From Diospyros lotus (lineage: Eukaryota > Streptophyta > Magnoliopsida > Ericales > Ebenaceae), in assembly GCF_014633365.1 (NCBI RefSeq), contig NC_068351.1, forward strand, positions 11,166,907 to 11,230,906: a DNA stretch of 64,000 bases, given 5' to 3'. The notes under the pieces are model-generated. The model searched no databases. It was not told the DNA's origin and was given only the letters and a program-made list of their open reading frames with translations. This document shows positions 60,113 through 64,000 of this stretch, in pieces; position 1 is the stretch's first letter, and each line of letters begins with the position of its first letter. Position numbers and translations under genes: made by a program.

Positions 60113-61137
60113 CTATGCTCTCTGGCTAACCCATTCACAACCTCTAATGGCAGCCATTAATCTCTTCAAATCCCAATTTCTTTCTTAAAATCCTTTTTCA
60201 ATACATCTTCTTATCTGATCTGGGTGTTTCTGTTTAACGCTCGGATCATAGTTTTTCACCACTTCTTGCAGTATTTGCTTCCTTGCCTCCGCTCTAGTTC
60301 AAGCTATTGATAGCAATAAACCCATCTGATTTTTGGGTTTCCTTCAATTGTTCTATTGGTAAACCAGATTTTTTGAAATGGGCTTCGTCGTAGTGCAAAT
60401 GACCGCAGTTTCATACGAGGTCAGCTTCATTGGATACAGCGTTGTGTTTGGTTTCTAGAAAAATTCTTCTCTTTTTCATAACTTCATATTTTCTCAGTTC
60501 TCAGTTATCTGTGTTGATGCTAAACTGTATTTTGTAGCTTCTTTTTGTTGATAGATGGATTTGATTTTCTAGCAAAGGTTAGATTTCATTTTGCGTTGGT
60601 TAGCGGCTGGACAGTGTCACTTCGAGTTCTGTGATTGTTTCTTGGTAAAAATTGCCCCTAATGCTTTTTGATTGCACGGGTTAATTGAGTTTTGATTATT
60701 GAGGTTCGCTTTGTCGTGCCAGATTTTCCATTTTCTAATGGATGCATGAGTTTTCTATGGATTAGACTAAGAAAAGATGGATTTATGTGCTTGTTCTGAA
60801 ATAAGTCTTAGTTTCTTTGTATGCTTTTTCTCCCTTCTAGTGAGTTCTAGCATAGGTTCCCTCAAAGCTGGTGTGTTTAGTCATGGTTATTGCCTCCAGC
60901 TGATTTGATCTCATTTCTATTCTATTAGATGTCATGAATTAAAGTAAAGGTTTTTTTTGTTTCCTTTTTAAAGAATATTTCTAGTTGTGAAAATGAGCTA
61001 TCGATGCCTTTCTCTTCCTTTGTGATGATTTCAGATGATTCGTTGTTTTAGGAGTTCATGGAGTAGCTCAATGTGTTTTTTCTTTTGCAGAAATCTTCCT
61101 CTGTTGCATGAAATTTATATAAAAAAGAGTTAGGACT
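59960..61137 (+). promoter_or_regulatory. 5' UTR with intron of the AT-hook gene
   Basis: A CT-rich leader with a TC microsatellite (60082-60109) is followed by a probable non-coding exon ending near 60360 (attg|gtaaac). A long intron ends at the acceptor 'ttttgcag' at 61084-61091, 46 bases before the start codon. The donor position and transcription start are inferred. Confidence 0.55.
60082..60109. repeat. (TC)n microsatellite
   Basis: About fourteen TC units in the pyrimidine-rich leader region. Confidence 0.9.
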
Positions 61138-61575
61138 ATGGGTAGAGGTAGAGGAAAAGGGAAGAAACAGAGTACTCTAGCTTATCGTGAGGATCCTGGA
61201 AGTGGTGAGGAAGAAAAGACTCCACCACACAAGAGAAGGGGAAGGCCACAAAAACCACTGAAGGATGAAATTGAGGAAGAAGAACGAGCTGAGAAGATAG
61301 AACAAGAAGAAGAAGAAGAAGAAGAAGAAGGGGAGAATTCAAAAGGCTCTATCTCAAACAAACATGTTAAAAATCAGGCAGCTGTGGAGACTGGGAGGAA
61401 GAGGAAGAGGTCTTCACAGGCTAAGGAAAATCCGGGTTCTGTCAAAGAGGAAAATGGTGTGGGAACAAAAACTAGAACTGATGATTCAGTGAAGTCCGTT
61501 GGGTTCAGACAAAATGGAAGCAGACGGAAGAACAAGCCTCAGAGAGCTGCTGAAGTTGGTGTGGAATGCACATGA
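61138..61575 (+). CDS. Small AT-hook-containing basic/acidic nuclear protein
   Basis: A single coding exon gives 145 residues. The N-terminus MGRGRGKGKK is basic. An AT-hook-like core KRRGRPQKP sits at residues 32-40, with RGRP being the minor-groove-binding tetrapeptide. It is followed by a long Glu-rich run (about 44-70) and a second basic cluster, GRKRKR, then NGSRRKNKPQRAAE near the C-terminus. This is the make-up of a small chromatin-associated nuclear protein. I recall similar short uncharacterised plant proteins but cannot name a family. The start codon is the first ATG after the inferred splice acceptor. Function unknown beyond likely DNA binding; charged low-complexity content means that the call rests on the intact frame, the AT-hook and the context. 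Confidence 0.75.
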   Translation: MGRGRGKGKKQSTLAYREDPGSGEEEKTPPHKRRGRPQKPLKDEIEEEERAEKIEQEEEEEEEEGENSKGSISNKHVKNQAAVETGRKRKRSSQAKENPGSVKEENGVGTKTRTDDSVKSVGFRQNGSRRKNKPQRAAEVGVECT

Positions 61576-64000
61576 GGTTTCTGCCCTCCTTGCAATTGGT
61601 TTCTACCTTCCTTTTTCTGTCGGATACATTAGTAGTTTGAGAGTTACTTTTTGTTGGTTCGTATATGTTATATTTCTTCTTATTTGTGGCTATTTTTCCA
61701 TATGATCCTAATTCCATTTCCTTGCCAATGCACAGTCTTATTCTGAGCTTTAAAGTAGATTATATTGCTACAATTGTCTATTGTGATGCCAACATTGAAC
61801 ATCTTTTTCCCTTGGCTAGCAAAATATGTTGCTTATTCTGCAATCATCTTAATTAGCTTTGTCTTGTATCTTGCATCTGTTTTCTTGTTGTTTTCCTATG
61901 AAAAGTCTTCATCCTTCAAGTGAAAAATACTGATTACTAAATGAGAGCTGGACGGGTTTATATTTAAGATGCCAGATAGATGGCATATATGGACACGCCG
62001 ACAAAGTGATTCTCAAAACATGCAAGACAGTACACAGCAAAGTGTATGTTTTTGTACATATTATATGACATGCATATTAGTACTTGATCCAGAGATAATA
62101 ACAATATGCCATGCATGAGGCAACACTACTTGAAAACAAAAACATCACTACTTAAAAAATAAAATACAAAAAATAAAACATATCTTAGTGATGAACATGT
62201 TAATCACAATACAATTGCATTCCATCAAAAGGATAGAATACATCAATCTTCAATTTTCATATTCTTAATATTGGAAACTTAATTATGGATAGAAAGTTCA
62301 ATATCTTTTCCAGAGAGTTGTATTCCAAAAGAAATCAGATGCCTTGTGTTCCAGAATCTGTAAATGTAGAGGGTGTAATAGAAAAGCCATTTAGAATTAT
62401 AAATAAATATTGTTTTATGTTGATATCAAATTATTTTCTTCAATGTTGTAATTTCTTTTATTTAAGGGATAGATACATGTATTACCCTGAATGACCAAAT
62501 TGGTAAACAAATAAATCAATAGCATGCTTGGACAAGGTGTTTTACATTTGTTGCGGAGTGTGTTGTATGACTTGTGTTAATATATGTGCTGGATATGGAC
62601 TCAGCACTGTATAGATGTGCATGTGCTGTTTAGTTGTCGATATAATTTGGGACTGTATGAGTGAGTTCAAGCTGGATCAAGAACAGATTGATGTTGCATA
62701 TGTGACTTGATGGATACAATCCTCAATCAACTCTTCTCTTGATAACAGAAGGTTGAGTCATTATGTAATCTACCAACACTGAAACCGAATAGTGAGGTAA
62801 TGTCCTGGTAGTGTTTGATTAGCAATTGGAAGGATGCATACTCAACTGTGGTTTTTATGAAATATCTCTGATATCATGATAGATAAATCCTTATATTAGA
62901 GGTACATCTAACCTTCATATTACAAAGCAAGTACTATGTGTTTGGTAGATTTGATGGTTGGTGCTTCTATATGAATTCTTCTGGTCATACTTGTTTTAGT
63001 ACCTAATGTTCTTGACTTTTATTTTCTTGTATCCATATGCTAATCATTGAACTACAGAGTTCATTTGGCTTAGTCAATGGTGACATGTAATTTTCCTACT
63101 CTGGTTTGGTCACTTTGGGTGGGAAATGGGATCTTGTTGGTTCTTTGGTATTAATTTGAAGCATCAAGTTGGAAGGAGATGTAAGCTGCAAAACAGCAAA
63201 TGTCATTGCTAAACGTGTTCTGGGTTGGGCAGATTGTCTGGGGGAAATTCTGGTGGTCATAGTAGGGTTATTATTGATGAGTGAGGCTCACATAGTGCCG
63301 CATGTCCTAGATTATCTTTTGGTTATGCCGTTTGGTGTTATTTTCTTTGCCAACAAAATAAATAAATGGGAAAGAAACTTAAAATGGAGTGTTTTGGTAA
63401 TTTCATCTCAGCTGAAACACTTTTTTCTTGAACACACTAGCATTGTTGAAACTCAAGAAGTACGATTCTAAGAGCAAATGCACTCAAACTTGACTCTATT
63501 AGGATCTATTCTATTTGTGTCTCAAACAACACAAGGAAGAAAACGTGCAGTTTGGGATAATAAGTGAAGTCAAAAAGATGGAGTTGCAATAATTGATCTG
63601 AAAGAACTAGGGTAGCCAGGTTGATGTCCTTTGTCAAGTTTTATGTGGTCCTTTTTATGCCTGCTGAATTGAGAGTGAAATTGGGAAATGGAAAGCTATT
63701 TACTTTTGAGATATAGATTTTGCAGAATAAAACGCCTGCAGAGATTGTCATATTCTGGTGAGGATGTCGAGATGGATGAGTTCTAAGATGGACATACTAG
63801 ACTAGGAAAAGAAGGCTTATGAAAACTTCTGGATTTGGCAATACGGGAACTTTAGTGAAGATCATTTTCACACTTGCTGGATCCCATGGCCTTTTTTTAT
63901 TATTATTTTTTTTAATAAATGCAGACGTACATCATGGTAGGAGACCGTACAAGTTTGAAAAATCCAGGATTACATATACCAGAGTAAAAGAAAAGGAGAA
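61576..64000. other. 3' flank of the AT-hook gene and intergenic sequence
   Basis: The first ~250 bp are a probable 3' UTR. After that no frame with a recognisable domain was seen; the frame at 63169-63471 (100 codons) has a hydrophobic middle but no family I recognise. The window ends without a clear next gene. Confidence 0.45.

Overview
This window is plant nuclear DNA, most likely from a eudicot. It is AT-rich, has spliced genes with GT..AG introns, carries a MYB-CC transcription factor and a DUF761 protein, and most of the intergenic space is plant transposable elements (CACTA, MULE, PIF/Harbinger, hAT, Copia and Gypsy LTRs, and the plant-only Cassandra TRIM). No rRNA or tRNA genes, operons or CRISPR arrays were seen. 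The 5S-like sequence present is inside Cassandra LTRs.

Layout. 1-8.8 kb: AT-rich sequence with a possible Harbinger-type MITE, a broken carboxylesterase (minus strand, 1.7-2.2 kb) and an intact single-exon DUF761 gene (minus strand, 5.85-6.35 kb). 8.8-17.7 kb: a tandemly duplicated ~0.95-kb segment. Between the copies lies a Gypsy-type LTR fragment. The second copy was split by a Pack-CACTA element (11107-14677) and by a Copia-type LTR (14944-17640). The CACTA element carries a 14-3-3 gene fragment and a three-LTR Cassandra array. 17.7-19.8 kb: degenerate ~185-bp repeats broken by a hAT MITE. 19.8-33.5 kb: one nested cluster. A PIF/Harbinger element (19794-33519, TAA target duplication) received a Copia LTR, a second LTR and a large MULE. 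The MULE holds a transposase-OTU gene and an oppositely oriented plant mobile domain gene. The MULE then received a Gypsy-type LTR, which in turn received a hAT element. All coding remains in the cluster are broken.

33.5-42.9 kb has no convincing gene. It holds a Mutator-type MITE with a perfect 9-bp target duplication, coding-like debris and a 141-bp tandem duplication. 42.9-44.9 kb: an intact seven-exon MYB-CC (PHR1-like, closest to PHL5) gene. 45-48 kb: a SINE-like insertion and other repeats. 48.1-57.1 kb: an intact six-exon gene for a two-RRM protein of the UBP1-associated protein 2 type, with a hAT element in its third intron. 59.16-59.56 kb: a nearly complete ~400-bp palindrome. 61.1-61.6 kb: a small AT-hook protein gene with a 5' UTR intron. 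The four intact genes (DUF761, PHL5-like, UBA2-like, AT-hook) are independent nuclear genes with no evident functional link.

All homology calls come from reading translations and motifs by eye. No database search was run.
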